Positions 25,229 to 33,945 of a stretch of 64,000 nucleotides of DNA are shown here, piece by piece (within the stretch, counting starts at the first letter, position 1; every line of letters begins with the position of its first letter). Under the pieces are notes generated by a model that worked only from the letters and a program-made list of their open reading frames with translations, did no database searches and had not been told where the DNA came from. Source of the stretch: G963692885 sp964658655 (lineage in GTDB: Bacteria; Acidobacteriota; Terriglobia; Terriglobales; Acidobacteriaceae). Where the stretch lies: positions 1 to 64,000 of the forward strand of contig CAZZZL010000014.1 in assembly GCA_964658655.1 (NCBI GenBank), written 5' to 3'. The position numbers and the translations under genes are program-made.

Positions 25229-27399
25229 CCGCGCAGCCGTCCGCCGAGTGCTTCGACTGCGTTGATGATTTGCGATGACCAGGATTGCAGTTCTTCGTCT
25301 TTGAGAGTGCGGTCGGGCGCCTGGAAGACAGTGGAAAGCAGGAGAGAGTAGCGCTGCTGATCTAGGCTGGTCGAGGTCTTGCCGGCTCCTTTATCAGAGC
25401 GGAAGATTTCCTGTGGCGCGAACGAAAGCAGTTCAGGGATGGAGAGCGCCTGCAGAGTGGCAGCCAGCTGTTCCCATCGGAGTGTGTTGGGAACGAGGAA
25501 AGAAAAGTCGCGGGCAACTGCCTGGTAGCGTGAAAGCTCCTGCAGGCGTGGCTGGCGCAGGGGCAGGGCGAACAGGCGGTCGAGATAGAACTCGCCTAGG
25601 AAGACGTCCTGCTTGAGTTTGTGCTGCTGAGCGGCAGAGGGGTGCAACTGGCCGAAATAGCCAATCGTGAAGCCGTCAATGACGCAGCGTGCGGAGCGAC
25701 CGGGATGCAGCCAGGCGGGAAGGAGCACGGCGTCGACATAGGTGGATTTGTGCTGGAACTTTGCGACGAGCGATTCGACGAGGCCCTTGACATCGTAGAA
25801 GTCGAAGCTCCGCGTCGCATCATGCGGGCCGGCTGACGGTGCATGCCCGGTGATGGCGAAGGCGAGTGCAGGTTTTTCGTCGACACGCTCGGTAGAGCCG
25901 CTGAAGGCTGTGCCGATTTCGAACAGGCGCACGTTGCTGATGTTGCGATTGAGGCATTGCTCGGTTGCATGGATGAGGCCGGGCAAAAGGGACGGGCGAA
26001 GCATCCCGGCCTCCGCGCTCAGCGGATTGCCGATGGCGACCGAGTTCGACGGCTGGGGCGCGAAAAGCTCGGCGGCAGCAGCGCTGCAGAAGGTACTCGT
26101 GACTGCTTCATTCAGGCCGCTGGCGAGCAGCAGTTCGCGCACGGCAGAGTGGCGCGTGGCATGCGGGAGCTCGATGACCGTACCGGCGAAGGTGGGCAGA
26201 GTGTTGGCGAAGCGGTTGTAGCCGTAGACGCGGGCGACTTCTTCGACCAGGTCAATCTCGCGCTCGAGGTCGAGACGCCAGCTGGGCAGGCTGACGCTGT
26301 ATGTTTCCTTTTCGGTGGGCGACAGGGTGCAGCCGAGCGCGGTCAGGACGTGCTCAGTGGTCTCAGAGCTGATACCGAGGCCGTCTTCCGTGGTGCCGAG
26401 GAGTCGCTGCACTTCTGAGACGGCGAGCTGGATGACGGGCCGTTTCGCGGTTCGGCGTTGGGCTTCCGGGATGATGACGTCGATGAATTTACCCTGCTGG
26501 TAGCCGCCGGCTTCGAGGATAAGTTTCGTGACCAGGGCATTGCCGATGGGAGCGGCGTTAAAATCGGCTCCGCGCTCGAAGCGGTGGGATGCGTCTGTGT
26601 GAATGCCGTGGCGGCGCGAGCTGCGGCGGATGGCTGAGGGATCAAACCATGCGGCTTCGACGAGGATGTTTCTGGTTTCGGCGGTGATCATCGAATCCCA
26701 GCCGCCCATAACGCCGGCGAGGGCGAGTGCTTTCGCTTCGTCGGCGACGACGAGATCATCGGGGTCGAGCGTGCGTTCGGTGCCGTCGAGCAGCTTGAGG
26801 CGTTCGCCTTTGCGTGCGCGACGGACGATGATGCCGCCCTCGAGCTTGTCGAGGTCGAACGCGTGGGTTGGCTGACCCATGGCGAGCATGACGTAATTCG
26901 TCGCGTCGACTGCGTTCGATATTTGTTTTTGCTCGAGGAGTTTGAAGCGGCTGGCGACGATGCCGGTCGGTACTGTTGACGAGGGTTGGATGGTGACGTC
27001 GCGCAGGACGCGGGCAGTGAAGCGGCCGCAAAGGTCGGGGGCTTCGATGGTGACGCTGATCGGGCCAGATGCAGATCCCTCCACTGCGCTTCGCTTCGGT
27101 CGGGATGACAAATCAAAATCAGTATCCGGTCGGGATGAAAAATCCTCTGGAAGTGTTGTGTCCAGGGGCGCGAGTGTAAGGCCGTAAATGGCCGCGGCTT
27201 CACGGGCGACGCCGTAGTGATTCATGGCGTCGACGCGATTCGTCGTAATGTCGGTTTCGAAAAGCGAGCCATTGGCAGGGCCAAGATCGAAGACACCTTC
27301 GACGGCGATGCCGCGCAGGGTGAGGTCGTCGGCAAGCTGGGTGTCGGCGACGTTGAGGCCGGGGAGATAATCACGCAGCCATTGGGTCAGAATTTTCAT
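25225..27399 (-). CDS. pheT: Phenylalanine--tRNA ligase beta subunit, lacking the OB domain
   Basis: 724 residues. It begins MKILTQWLRDYLPG and runs directly from LRGIAVEGV (about residue 35) to ETDITTNRVDAMNHYGVARE (about 48-67). The roughly 110-residue EMAPII-like tRNA-binding OB domain of typical bacterial PheT is therefore missing. The B3/B4 editing region (FKLLEQKQISNAVDATNYVM), B5 (REIDLVEEVARVYGYNR), the core and a C-terminal anticodon-binding domain (YQAVARDFSFLVPN onward) are present. Residues about 86-112 are encoded by a dispersed repeat. Downstream of pheS by 28 nt; part of the PheS2PheT2 synthetase. Confidence 0.95.
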   Translation of the reverse strand: MKILTQWLRDYLPGLNVADTQLADDLTLRGIAVEGVFDLGPANGSLFETDITTNRVDAMNHYGVAREAAAIYGLTLAPLDTTLPEDFSSRPDTDFDLSSRPKRSAVEGSASGPISVTIEAPDLCGRFTARVLRDVTIQPSSTVPTGIVASRFKLLEQKQISNAVDATNYVMLAMGQPTHAFDLDKLEGGIIVRRARKGERLKLLDGTERTLDPDDLVVADEAKALALAGVMGGWDSMITAETRNILVEAAWFDPSAIRRSSRRHGIHTDASHRFERGADFNAAPIGNALVTKLILEAGGYQQGKFIDVIIPEAQRRTAKRPVIQLAVSEVQRLLGTTEDGLGISSETTEHVLTALGCTLSPTEKETYSVSLPSWRLDLEREIDLVEEVARVYGYNRFANTLPTFAGTVIELPHATRHSAVRELLLASGLNEAVTSTFCSAAAAELFAPQPSNSVAIGNPLSAEAGMLRPSLLPGLIHATEQCLNRNISNVRLFEIGTAFSGSTERVDEKPALAFAITGHAPSAGPHDATRSFDFYDVKGLVESLVAKFQHKSTYVDAVLLPAWLHPGRSARCVIDGFTIGYFGQLHPSAAQQHKLKQDVFLGEFYLDRLFALPLRQPRLQELSRYQAVARDFSFLVPNTLRWEQLAATLQALSIPELLSFAPQEIFRSDKGAGKTSTSLDQQRYSLLLSTVFQAPDRTLKDEELQSWSSQIINAVEALGGRLRG
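27068..27144 (-). repeat. Dispersed repeat inserted in frame in pheT
   Basis: About 77 bp carrying the same sequence as the intergenic repeats: on the plus strand GCAGATCCCTCCACTGCGCT then TCGCTTCGGTCGGGATGACA, plus a second partial unit CCGGTCGGGATGAAAAATC. On the pheT strand it reads DFSSRPDTDFDLSSRPKRSA without a stop and joins residues of the PheT linker before ISVTIEAPDLCGRF. Confidence 0.85.
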
Positions 27400-27427
27400 G
27401 CGTACTGCTCCGTTCTACGTGTCGCCA

Positions 27428-28507
27428 TCATGCGAACTGCTCCAGGAAGCGCACGTCGCCGGAGTACATCTGGCTGATGTCGGAGATGCCGTACTTCATC
27501 ATCGCGATGCGGTCGACGCCCATGCCGAAGGCGAAGCCGGAGATTTTTTTGCTGTCGTAGCCGGGCTGTTTCTGCGCGACAAATCCAAAGACAGCGGGAT
27601 CGACCATGCCGCAGCCGAGCAGCTCAATCCAGCCGGAATGCTTGCACTTTTTGCAGCCCTTGCCACCGCAGAAAATGCAGGAAATCTGCACGTCAGCGCT
27701 GGGTTCGGTGAAGGGAAAGAATGAGGGGAAAAAGCGCGTCTTCACGCTTGAACCGAAGAAGGCTTTCATCGCGTGATCGAGTGTACCCTTCAGGTCGCTG
27801 AAGGTGATGTTGGTGTCGACGCAGAGTCCTTCGACCTGGTGGAAGATGGGCGAATGCGTCGCGTCCGCTGCGTCATTGCGGTGTACTTTGCCGGGGATGA
27901 CGATACGTAATGGCGGTGGTTGCTGTTCCATGGTGCGGATCTGGACCGGCGAGGTGTGCGTGCGCATCAGCAGGCGATCGCGCAGAGGCTTGCGCTCCTG
28001 GCCGGCGACGACGAGCGTGTCCTGGGTATCGCGCGCGGGATGGTTCGGCGGGAAGTTGAGCGACTCGAAATTGTAGTAGTCGGTCTCGACTTCAGGCCCG
28101 ATGCCGACGGAATAGCCCATCGACTGAAAGACCGCGACGACCTCGTGCATGGTCTTGATGAGCGGATGTTCGGCCCCGAGCAGACGCTGGGTGCCGGGCA
28201 GCGTGATGTCGATCGTGTCCGCCGGATTGACGGCTACGGTGGAAGTATTCGAGGCAAGGTCAAGCAGCTCTTCGACACGCGTTTTGAGCACATTGAAGCG
28301 CTGGCCAATGCTCTTCCGGGCTTCGGGCGGCGCGTTTTTGAGCAAGGCTTCGCTGACCGTTTTCAGACGCCCCTGTTTGCGCCCAAGCCAATCCAGGCGA
28401 AACTGTTCCACGCCGTCAGGGCCGGTGATTTGTTGGGCAGAGTGTTCGAGTTCCTGGGTCAGGGCTGCGAAGGACGCGTCCAGCTCTTCGTTGCTATAGC
28501 CGGGCAC
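27428..28507 (-). CDS. pheS: Phenylalanine--tRNA ligase alpha subunit
   Basis: 359 residues; charges tRNA-Phe with PheT. An N-terminal coiled coil (EELDASFAALTQELEHSAQQ) is followed by the class II catalytic core: HPLIKTMHEVVAVFQSMGY, FHQVEGLCVD (motif 2 region), FPFTEPSADVQISC and motif 3 GFAFGMGVDRIAMMKYGISD. A Cys pair insert CIFCGGKGCKKCKHSGWIE is present, as in many bacteria. The start codon is GTG. It leads the pheS-pheT operon. Confidence 0.96.
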   Translation of the reverse strand: MPGYSNEELDASFAALTQELEHSAQQITGPDGVEQFRLDWLGRKQGRLKTVSEALLKNAPPEARKSIGQRFNVLKTRVEELLDLASNTSTVAVNPADTIDITLPGTQRLLGAEHPLIKTMHEVVAVFQSMGYSVGIGPEVETDYYNFESLNFPPNHPARDTQDTLVVAGQERKPLRDRLLMRTHTSPVQIRTMEQQPPPLRIVIPGKVHRNDAADATHSPIFHQVEGLCVDTNITFSDLKGTLDHAMKAFFGSSVKTRFFPSFFPFTEPSADVQISCIFCGGKGCKKCKHSGWIELLGCGMVDPAVFGFVAQKQPGYDSKKISGFAFGMGVDRIAMMKYGISDISQMYSGDVRFLEQFA

Positions 28508-28732
28508 GGTCGGCCCCGAGGTAAGTCTCTGTTTCTGCTTGCATGTGTTCTAGAAGGATAAATCAGTACACGAACCAAGATGCGGCGCAGGGGCAGGAGC
28601 AGGAAGGGCCTGTTGCATTTTTGCCTTCGCACCCTCGCGCCGCAAGGACGGGCGGCCGACTTGTGTCCGAGGCGCTACGAATATTCCCGAGCGGAAGTGG
28701 CATCCGGGCGTCTGTCGGAGTAGAAGGGGCTA

Positions 28733-29308
28733 ATGACAGCGATTGAGGGCCTGGTCTTGTTTCCGGTAGAGGATGCGCGCACAGAGACTGCGCGACCGGC
28801 GGTCGATCTTGCCAGCCTCGTCGAGACCTATTCCGGGCAGCTGTTCAGGGTGGCGCATTCCGTGCTGCGCGGACGGGCTGAGGCCGAGGATGTGGTCCAG
28901 GACGTGTTTGTGCGGGTGCTGGAGCATCGCCGGACGCTCGATTCAGTGCGTGATATGCGCGTCTGGCTGATCCGCATCGCCTGGAACCTGGCGCTGGACC
29001 GTCGGCGGCGTATCCGACCCGAGCAGATGGATGCCCTGTTTGCCGAGAGCCTGGTGGGCGGCAATGTGCCGGCGGACCGGGCAATCGACGAGGCGCAGCA
29101 GATGCAGGCAGTGCTGGCGGAGATGGAAAGGCTGCCGAAAGCCGAGCGGCAAGTGCTGCTGCTTTCGGCGAGCGAGGAGCTGGGCACGGCTGAGATGGCG
29201 GCGGTGCTGGGCAAGAGCGAATCTGCGGTGCGGGCGCTGCTGTTCCGGGCGCGGACACGGTTGCGTTCCCGGCTCGAAGGCCAACAAGGGACAGGAGGGA
29301 AGCGATGA
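28733..29308 (+). CDS. ECF RNA polymerase sigma factor
   Basis: 191 residues. Region 2 is visible in YSGQLFRVAHSVLRGRAEAE, then DVVQDVFVRVLEH and VWLIRIAWNLALDRRRR; region 4 in LPKAERQVLLLSASEELGTA and LGKSESAVRALLFRARTRLR. It lacks a sigma-1.1 domain, so it is an extracytoplasmic-function type. GAAGGGG lies just upstream of ATG. The next gene overlaps by 4 nt (ATGA) and encodes a membrane protein likely to be its anti-sigma factor. Confidence 0.92.
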   Translation: MTAIEGLVLFPVEDARTETARPAVDLASLVETYSGQLFRVAHSVLRGRAEAEDVVQDVFVRVLEHRRTLDSVRDMRVWLIRIAWNLALDRRRRIRPEQMDALFAESLVGGNVPADRAIDEAQQMQAVLAEMERLPKAERQVLLLSASEELGTAEMAAVLGKSESAVRALLFRARTRLRSRLEGQQGTGGKR

Positions 29309-30033
29309 AGCAGGCGGATGAGGCGATTGATCGCGTGCTGGCCGGCTTGCGGGACAGCGAAGCTCCGGCGGGGATGGAGGGGCGTATCTTGCAGGCGATG
29401 CAGGCGCGGGTTGCTGCGGAGCCGGTGGAGAAACCCGGCTTGTGGTCGTGGCCACGCATGGCGGGTTGTGGAGCGTTGCTGGCTGGATTGCTGGTGGTGG
29501 TTGCCGTGTTGGTGCCGCATCGGGGGCATACATCGGGGCAGGAGCGGGTGGTGGCGAAGCAGGTTGCCGCAGCGCCGGCGATGGCTGCGGAGCCGCCAAG
29601 GCCTGTTATGCAGGCGCGGGTCCGGGACAGACTGGCTGAGCCGGTGCTGATTCACGCGAAAAGGGCGATAGTCATTCCGAAGGCTGACGTTGATTCAAAT
29701 GCAGCTGAAGACGCACTGGCTCAGGAGGAGATGCTGGCACCGAGCCATCCAGCGCCGCCCCTGCCAATGACTACGCAGGAGAAGCTGTTCCGGCAGGCCG
29801 TCATTGGAGAAGATTTTGACGAACTTGCCATGCTCAATCCCGAGGAACGCGATAAGGCGAATGCGAAAGCGGATGACGAGTTCAAGAACTTTTTCGGCAC
29901 CAAGAAACCTTCGATACAGGAAGAGCCAGAGGCACAGGGATCGGCAGAAGGCAAGTCCGTGGAACAGAAGCAGGATGAAACCGTGGCGGTAGCGGCAACT
30001 GGAGCAAGCCAGGCGAGTCCCGGACGAAAATAG
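29305..30033 (+). CDS. Single-pass membrane protein, probable anti-sigma factor
   Basis: 242 residues: a cytosolic N-terminal helix region (MKQADEAIDRVLAGLRDSEA), one transmembrane helix (MAGCGALLAGLLVVVAVLVP, about residues 50-69), and a long Ala/Glu/Lys-rich periplasmic part with LNPEERDKANAKADDEFKNF. No zinc anti-sigma HCC motif is present. The 4-nt overlap with the sigma gene and the topology point to an anti-sigma or sensor role. This is inference from position; the sequence is not family-defining. Confidence 0.7.
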   Translation: MKQADEAIDRVLAGLRDSEAPAGMEGRILQAMQARVAAEPVEKPGLWSWPRMAGCGALLAGLLVVVAVLVPHRGHTSGQERVVAKQVAAAPAMAAEPPRPVMQARVRDRLAEPVLIHAKRAIVIPKADVDSNAAEDALAQEEMLAPSHPAPPLPMTTQEKLFRQAVIGEDFDELAMLNPEERDKANAKADDEFKNFFGTKKPSIQEEPEAQGSAEGKSVEQKQDETVAVAATGASQASPGRK

Positions 30034-30066
30034 CGAACACAAAAAGAAATGACAGGGGAGAAACGC

Positions 30067-30807
30067 ATGAAGATTAATCAAGACACATGCAGCTTTGTTT
30101 TAGGCGTCTCACTTGCGGCAATTGCACTGCCGCACTTGGCTGTAGCCCAGGATACAAAGGAAGTGCCAAATGAAGTGCGCACTTTTACTCTCGCAAATAC
30201 GCTCGACACTAACGACTTTAGCGATGTGCAGACCGCCCTGCGACAGGTCCTCCCGCGTGCACGCCTTTATGCCGTTCCCACTGAGAAGAAGATCGTTTTC
30301 AGCGGCAGTCCTAGCGAGATCGCCGCAGCCCAGAAGCTGATTACCGAACTCGACCAGCCGAAAAAACTGTATCGAGTCACGTACACCATTACTGATCTGG
30401 ACGGCGGCAAGCGGATCGGCACGCAACATTTCGCCCTGATTTTGGTCGTAGGAGGGAAAACGGATCTCAAGCAGGGCAGCAGGGTGCCCGTCGCCACTGG
30501 CAGCTTTGACACGGATAACGCGATGCATCCTACCAATACACAAGTTCAATATCTGGACGTAGGATTGGAGATCGAAGCCCGCCTGGAGGGTGCCGAGGAC
30601 GGCGTAAAGCTGAGTTCAAAGATCATACAATCGAGCATTGCCGAAGAGCATTCAAGTGTGGGCCTCCAGGATCCGGTCATTCGTCAAACCGCGCTTGAAG
30701 GCTCAACCAGCCTCACCCCCGGCAAGCCGCTCATTTTAGGCTCGATTGACATCCCGGGCAGCATGCGGCATCAGGATGTCGACGTAGTTGCGGAACTGGT
30801 GAAGTAG
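30067..30807 (+). CDS. Secreted protein with secretin-N (NolW)-like domain
   Basis: 246 residues; the start at 30067 has AGGGGAG seven bases upstream. The signal peptide (to about ALPHLAVAQ, residue 28) precedes FTLANTLDTNDFSDVQTALR, VLPRARLYAVPTEKKIVFSG and IAAAQKLITELDQP, the alternating pattern of secretin_N/NolW domains in outer-membrane secretins. The C-terminal half is beta-rich but there is no secretin pore domain, so it is not a full secretin. It follows the putative anti-sigma gene by 33 nt and is closed by a terminator. Confidence 0.72.
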   Translation: MKINQDTCSFVLGVSLAAIALPHLAVAQDTKEVPNEVRTFTLANTLDTNDFSDVQTALRQVLPRARLYAVPTEKKIVFSGSPSEIAAAQKLITELDQPKKLYRVTYTITDLDGGKRIGTQHFALILVVGGKTDLKQGSRVPVATGSFDTDNAMHPTNTQVQYLDVGLEIEARLEGAEDGVKLSSKIIQSSIAEEHSSVGLQDPVIRQTALEGSTSLTPGKPLILGSIDIPGSMRHQDVDVVAELVK

Positions 30808-30824
30808 AGATCTCAGCTAAAACA

Positions 30825-30853
30825 AAAAGGCACAGCCGCTGGCTGTGCCTTTT
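30825..30853. terminator. Rho-independent terminator
   Basis: A 13-bp stem AAAAGGCACAGCC, 3-nt loop GCT, GGCTGTGCCTTTT, followed by GCTTTT. It lies between the stop at 30807 (plus) and the rplT stop at 30873 (minus) and can end both converging transcripts. Confidence 0.92.
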
Positions 30854-30872
30854 GCTTTTAGAGACTCTGAAA

Positions 30873-31286
30873 CTAGGCTGCTTTTTCGCTTGTGCCGGTG
30901 ACATTCACCGAAGCGCGCTCGGAGGCGGCTTTGGCGACGGCGTCCTTGGCGGTGACGGTCAGGGCGGTGAAGGCGGCTTCGTCATTCACGGCGAGTTCGG
31001 CGAGGATCTTGCGATCGAGTTCGATACCGGCCAGTTTCAGGCCGTTGATGAAGACGGAGTAGCTGAGGCCGTTGATCTTGCAGGCGGCGTTGATGCGGAC
31101 GATCCACAGCGAGCGGTATTGCCGCTTCTTCTGTTTACGGCCGCTATAGGCAAACTTGAGGCCGCGCTCGACGGCTTCCTGGGCTGCCTGGTAGAGCTTG
31201 GACTTGGTAAGGAAATATCCACTCGCGCGCTTAAGGATCTTCTTGCGGCGGTCATTGCGTTTCGTACTGCGTTTTACACGAGGCAT
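30873..31286 (-). CDS. rplT: 50S ribosomal protein L20
   Basis: 137 residues from MPRVKRSTKRNDRRKKILK, with GRKQKKRQYRSLWIVRINAA and INGLKLAGIELDRKILAELA, all L20 signatures. L20 binds 23S rRNA early in 50S assembly and in some bacteria represses its own operon. A longer frame to 31355 exists, but AAGGAA precedes the ATG at 31286. The C-terminal tail is about 18 residues longer than in E. coli. Confidence 0.96.
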   Translation of the reverse strand: MPRVKRSTKRNDRRKKILKRASGYFLTKSKLYQAAQEAVERGLKFAYSGRKQKKRQYRSLWIVRINAACKINGLSYSVFINGLKLAGIELDRKILAELAVNDEAAFTALTVTAKDAVAKAASERASVNVTGTSEKAA

Positions 31287-31487
31287 GGCTGTTCCTTTTC
31301 GCTGCTGTTCGGGGCGCTGTTTCGCGGCTGGAGGCAGGCAGCGTTCAATGAACACCAGACCTCTTCACACACGTGTTGCCGGCCGGATCGCTACTGGGTG
31401 TTGAACACTCAGCGGGGTTGAGGAACGCTCGACCTCATCCCAGAACCTCTTCATTGCAAAGAGCTTGATCCGGCAACGATAGTTGGA

Positions 31488-31685
31488 TCAGGCGTACGGA
31501 ATCATCCGCAGAACCTTTGGCAGATCGGCGTCGGAGACCAGCACCGTCCCACCGAGATGGCGCTTAGTTTTCGTCGCCTTCGAGGTAAGGATGTGGCGCA
31601 TCTTGGTCTGGCCGCGCAGAACCTTGCCGGTACCAGTCTTCTTGAAGCGCTTGGCAGCGCCTTTGTGTGTCTTTAATTTAGGCAT
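31488..31685 (-). CDS. rpmI: 50S ribosomal protein L35
   Basis: 65 residues, MPKLKTHKGAAKRFKKTGTG onward, a complete L35. It precedes rplT, but with an unusually long 201-nt gap to the rplT start, and there is no infC upstream as there is in most bacteria. A TATACT box lies 41-46 nt upstream of the start. Confidence 0.96.
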   Translation of the reverse strand: MPKLKTHKGAAKRFKKTGTGKVLRGQTKMRHILTSKATKTKRHLGGTVLVSDADLPKVLRMIPYA

Positions 31686-31726
31686 GGGTTTCCCTGCTCA
31701 TTTCGCCGCTGTTCCGGCATTTCGTC

Positions 31727-31732
31727 AGTATA
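31727..31732 (-). promoter_or_regulatory. Possible -10 element for rpmI-rplT
   Basis: TATACT on the minus strand, 41 nt before the rpmI start. No convincing -35 was found at the expected spacing. Supports a promoter directly upstream of rpmI, consistent with the absence of infC. Confidence 0.3.
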
Positions 31733-31790
31733 CGGGAAAATTGGCAGAAATGCGCAGATTTCGCATCGGCAGTCGCTTGTCTCTAGTCCT

Positions 31791-32273
31791 ATGGGCGTGA
31801 ATCCCGTTCATCCCGAGACCCGTATTGGCCATGTTCATCTCAAGGTAGCTGACCTTGACCGCGCTTTGGCGTTCTATCACGGCGTACTAGGGTTCCCGGT
31901 GACGACGAGGCTGGGCAATTCGGCAGCTTTTCTGGCGGCTGGCGGGTATCACCATCATATCGGTCTGAATACGTGGGAGAGCAGTGGAGGGCGGCCGCCG
32001 GCTCCGGGGACGACCGGCCTGTATCACGTGGCGCTCCTGTACCCGACACGCGCTGAACTGGCTGATGCTTTACGGCGGCTCCTGTCTGCCGGTATCCGGC
32101 TAGACGGGGCGTCGGACCACGGGGTGAGCCAGGCACTTTATTTGCGTGACCCTGACGAGAACGGCGTCGAGCTCTACTGGGACCGCCCGGTTGAAGAATG
32201 GCCGAAGGCGCCTGACGGCAGCCTGACCATGTTCACCCGTCCGCTGGACGTGAAGGCGCTGCTGGCTGCCTAG
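31791..32273 (+). CDS. VOC family protein (glyoxalase/catechol dioxygenase-like)
   Basis: 160 residues containing one vicinal-oxygen-chelate domain with the likely metal ligands His in IGHVHLKVADLDRA, His in GLYHVALLYPTR and Glu in DENGVELYWDRP. This pattern resembles extradiol dioxygenase CatE-type proteins. Substrate unknown; no aromatic degradation genes nearby. It is divergent from rpmI-rplT and alone on its strand until the aldehyde dehydrogenase. Confidence 0.85.
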   Translation: MGVNPVHPETRIGHVHLKVADLDRALAFYHGVLGFPVTTRLGNSAAFLAAGGYHHHIGLNTWESSGGRPPAPGTTGLYHVALLYPTRAELADALRRLLSAGIRLDGASDHGVSQALYLRDPDENGVELYWDRPVEEWPKAPDGSLTMFTRPLDVKALLAA

Positions 32274-32415
32274 TACGTAAATGTGAATTCAGGATTCATT
32301 CTCGCGACAGAGGTGTGGCTGCGGGAATAGAATTCGCTCCGTCCATAAGAACGGTTGAGCCCTATCCGCGAAGACGGATGGGGACGACCGCTATCTGTAA
32401 GAAGGAGCAAACCGC

Positions 32416-33945
32416 ATGGCTACTGCTACTGCAATTCGTCCCGGAGTGTTCGGGTTTCCGATTGAGATTCGCAAGCAATATCAGAACTACATTGGCGGCG
32501 AGTGGGTGAAGCCCGCGTCGGGCACCTACTTTGAAAATGTCACGCCGGTCACCGGACAGGTGCTGTGCGAGATTCCGCGGTCGAATGCGGCGGATGTTGA
32601 TCGCGCGCTCGATGCCGCGCATGCCGCCAAAACGGCCTGGGGCAAGACATCTGTTGCCGAACGCAGCCAGATGCTGAACCTGATTGCACAGCGGATGGAA
32701 GAGAACCTGGAAATGCTGGCGACGGTCGAGACGTGGGACAACGGCAAGGCGATCCGAGAGACGATGGCTGCCGATCTCCCGCTGGCCATTGATCATTTCC
32801 GCTATTTTGCCGGTGTGATTCGCGCGCAGGAAGGCGGCATTTCGGAGATTGACGCAACTACTGTTGCGTATCATTATCATGAGCCGCTGGGTGTCATCGG
32901 GCTGATTATTCCATGGAACTTTCCGCTGCTGATGGCCACCTGGAAGCTGGCGCCGGCACTGGCTGCAGGCAACTGCGTGGTGCTGAAGCCGGCCGAGCAG
33001 ACGCCGCTCTCGATATTGGTGCTGATGGAGTTGATTGCGGACATCCTGCCGCCGGGCGTGCTGAACATCGTGAACGGATTTGGCCTGGAAGCGGGCAAGC
33101 CTCTGGCGTCGAGTCCGCGTATCCAGAAGATTGCTTTCACCGGTGAGACGACGACGGGCCGGCTGATCATGCAGTACGCCTCGCAGAACATTATCCCGGT
33201 GACGCTGGAACTGGGCGGCAAATCGCCGAACATTTTCTTCGCCGATGTGATGAATGAAGACGATGCGTTTTTCGATAAAGCGCTGGAAGGTTTTACCATG
33301 TTTGCGCTTAACCAGGGCGAGGTCTGTACGTGTCCTTCGCGCGCGCTGATCCAGGAATCGATTTATGACAAGTTCATGGAGCGGGCGATCAAGCGGGTGC
33401 AGGCGATCAAGCAGGCCAATCCGCTGGACAAGACAACGATGATGGGCGCGCAGGCCTCAAGCGAGCAGATGGAGAAGATTCTTTCGTACATTGACATTGG
33501 CAAGCAGGAAGGCGCGGAAGTGCTGACCGGCGGCCATCGCGCGAAGCTTGAGGGCGACCTGGCTGACGGCTTCTACATTGAGCCGACAATTTTCAAAGGC
33601 AACAACAAGATGCGGATCTTCCAGGAAGAGATCTTCGGGCCGGTGGTGTCGGTCACGACGTTCAAGAATGAGGAAGAGGCGCTGACGATTGCGAATGACA
33701 CGCTGTATGGATTGGGCGCCGGTGTGTGGACGCGCGATGGGAACCGTGCGTACAACATGGGTCGCGAGATCAAGGCGGGTCGCGTGTGGACGAACTGCTA
33801 TCACCTGTATCCGGCGCACGCTGCGTTTGGCGGGTATAAGCAGTCGGGTATTGGACGCGAGAATCACAAGATGATGCTTGAGCATTATCAGCAGACGAAG
33901 AATCTGCTCGTAAGCTACAGCCCGAACAAGTTGGGCTTCTTCTAG
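32416..33945 (+). CDS. NAD-dependent aldehyde dehydrogenase (AcoD/ExaC type)
   Basis: 509 residues; AAGGAG lies nine bases upstream. Oxidises an aldehyde, probably acetaldehyde, to the acid. Visible are the NAD-binding WNFPLLMATWKLAPALAAGN, general-base Glu265 in TLELGGKSPN, the nucleophile Cys304 in NQGEVCTCPSR and IFGPVVSVTTFKNEEEA. The downstream DUF779 gene is a habitual companion of the AcoD/ExaC branch, supporting an acetaldehyde role. A repeat pair and a hairpin separate the two. Confidence 0.93.
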   Translation: MATATAIRPGVFGFPIEIRKQYQNYIGGEWVKPASGTYFENVTPVTGQVLCEIPRSNAADVDRALDAAHAAKTAWGKTSVAERSQMLNLIAQRMEENLEMLATVETWDNGKAIRETMAADLPLAIDHFRYFAGVIRAQEGGISEIDATTVAYHYHEPLGVIGLIIPWNFPLLMATWKLAPALAAGNCVVLKPAEQTPLSILVLMELIADILPPGVLNIVNGFGLEAGKPLASSPRIQKIAFTGETTTGRLIMQYASQNIIPVTLELGGKSPNIFFADVMNEDDAFFDKALEGFTMFALNQGEVCTCPSRALIQESIYDKFMERAIKRVQAIKQANPLDKTTMMGAQASSEQMEKILSYIDIGKQEGAEVLTGGHRAKLEGDLADGFYIEPTIFKGNNKMRIFQEEIFGPVVSVTTFKNEEEALTIANDTLYGLGAGVWTRDGNRAYNMGREIKAGRVWTNCYHLYPAHAAFGGYKQSGIGRENHKMMLEHYQQTKNLLVSYSPNKLGFF

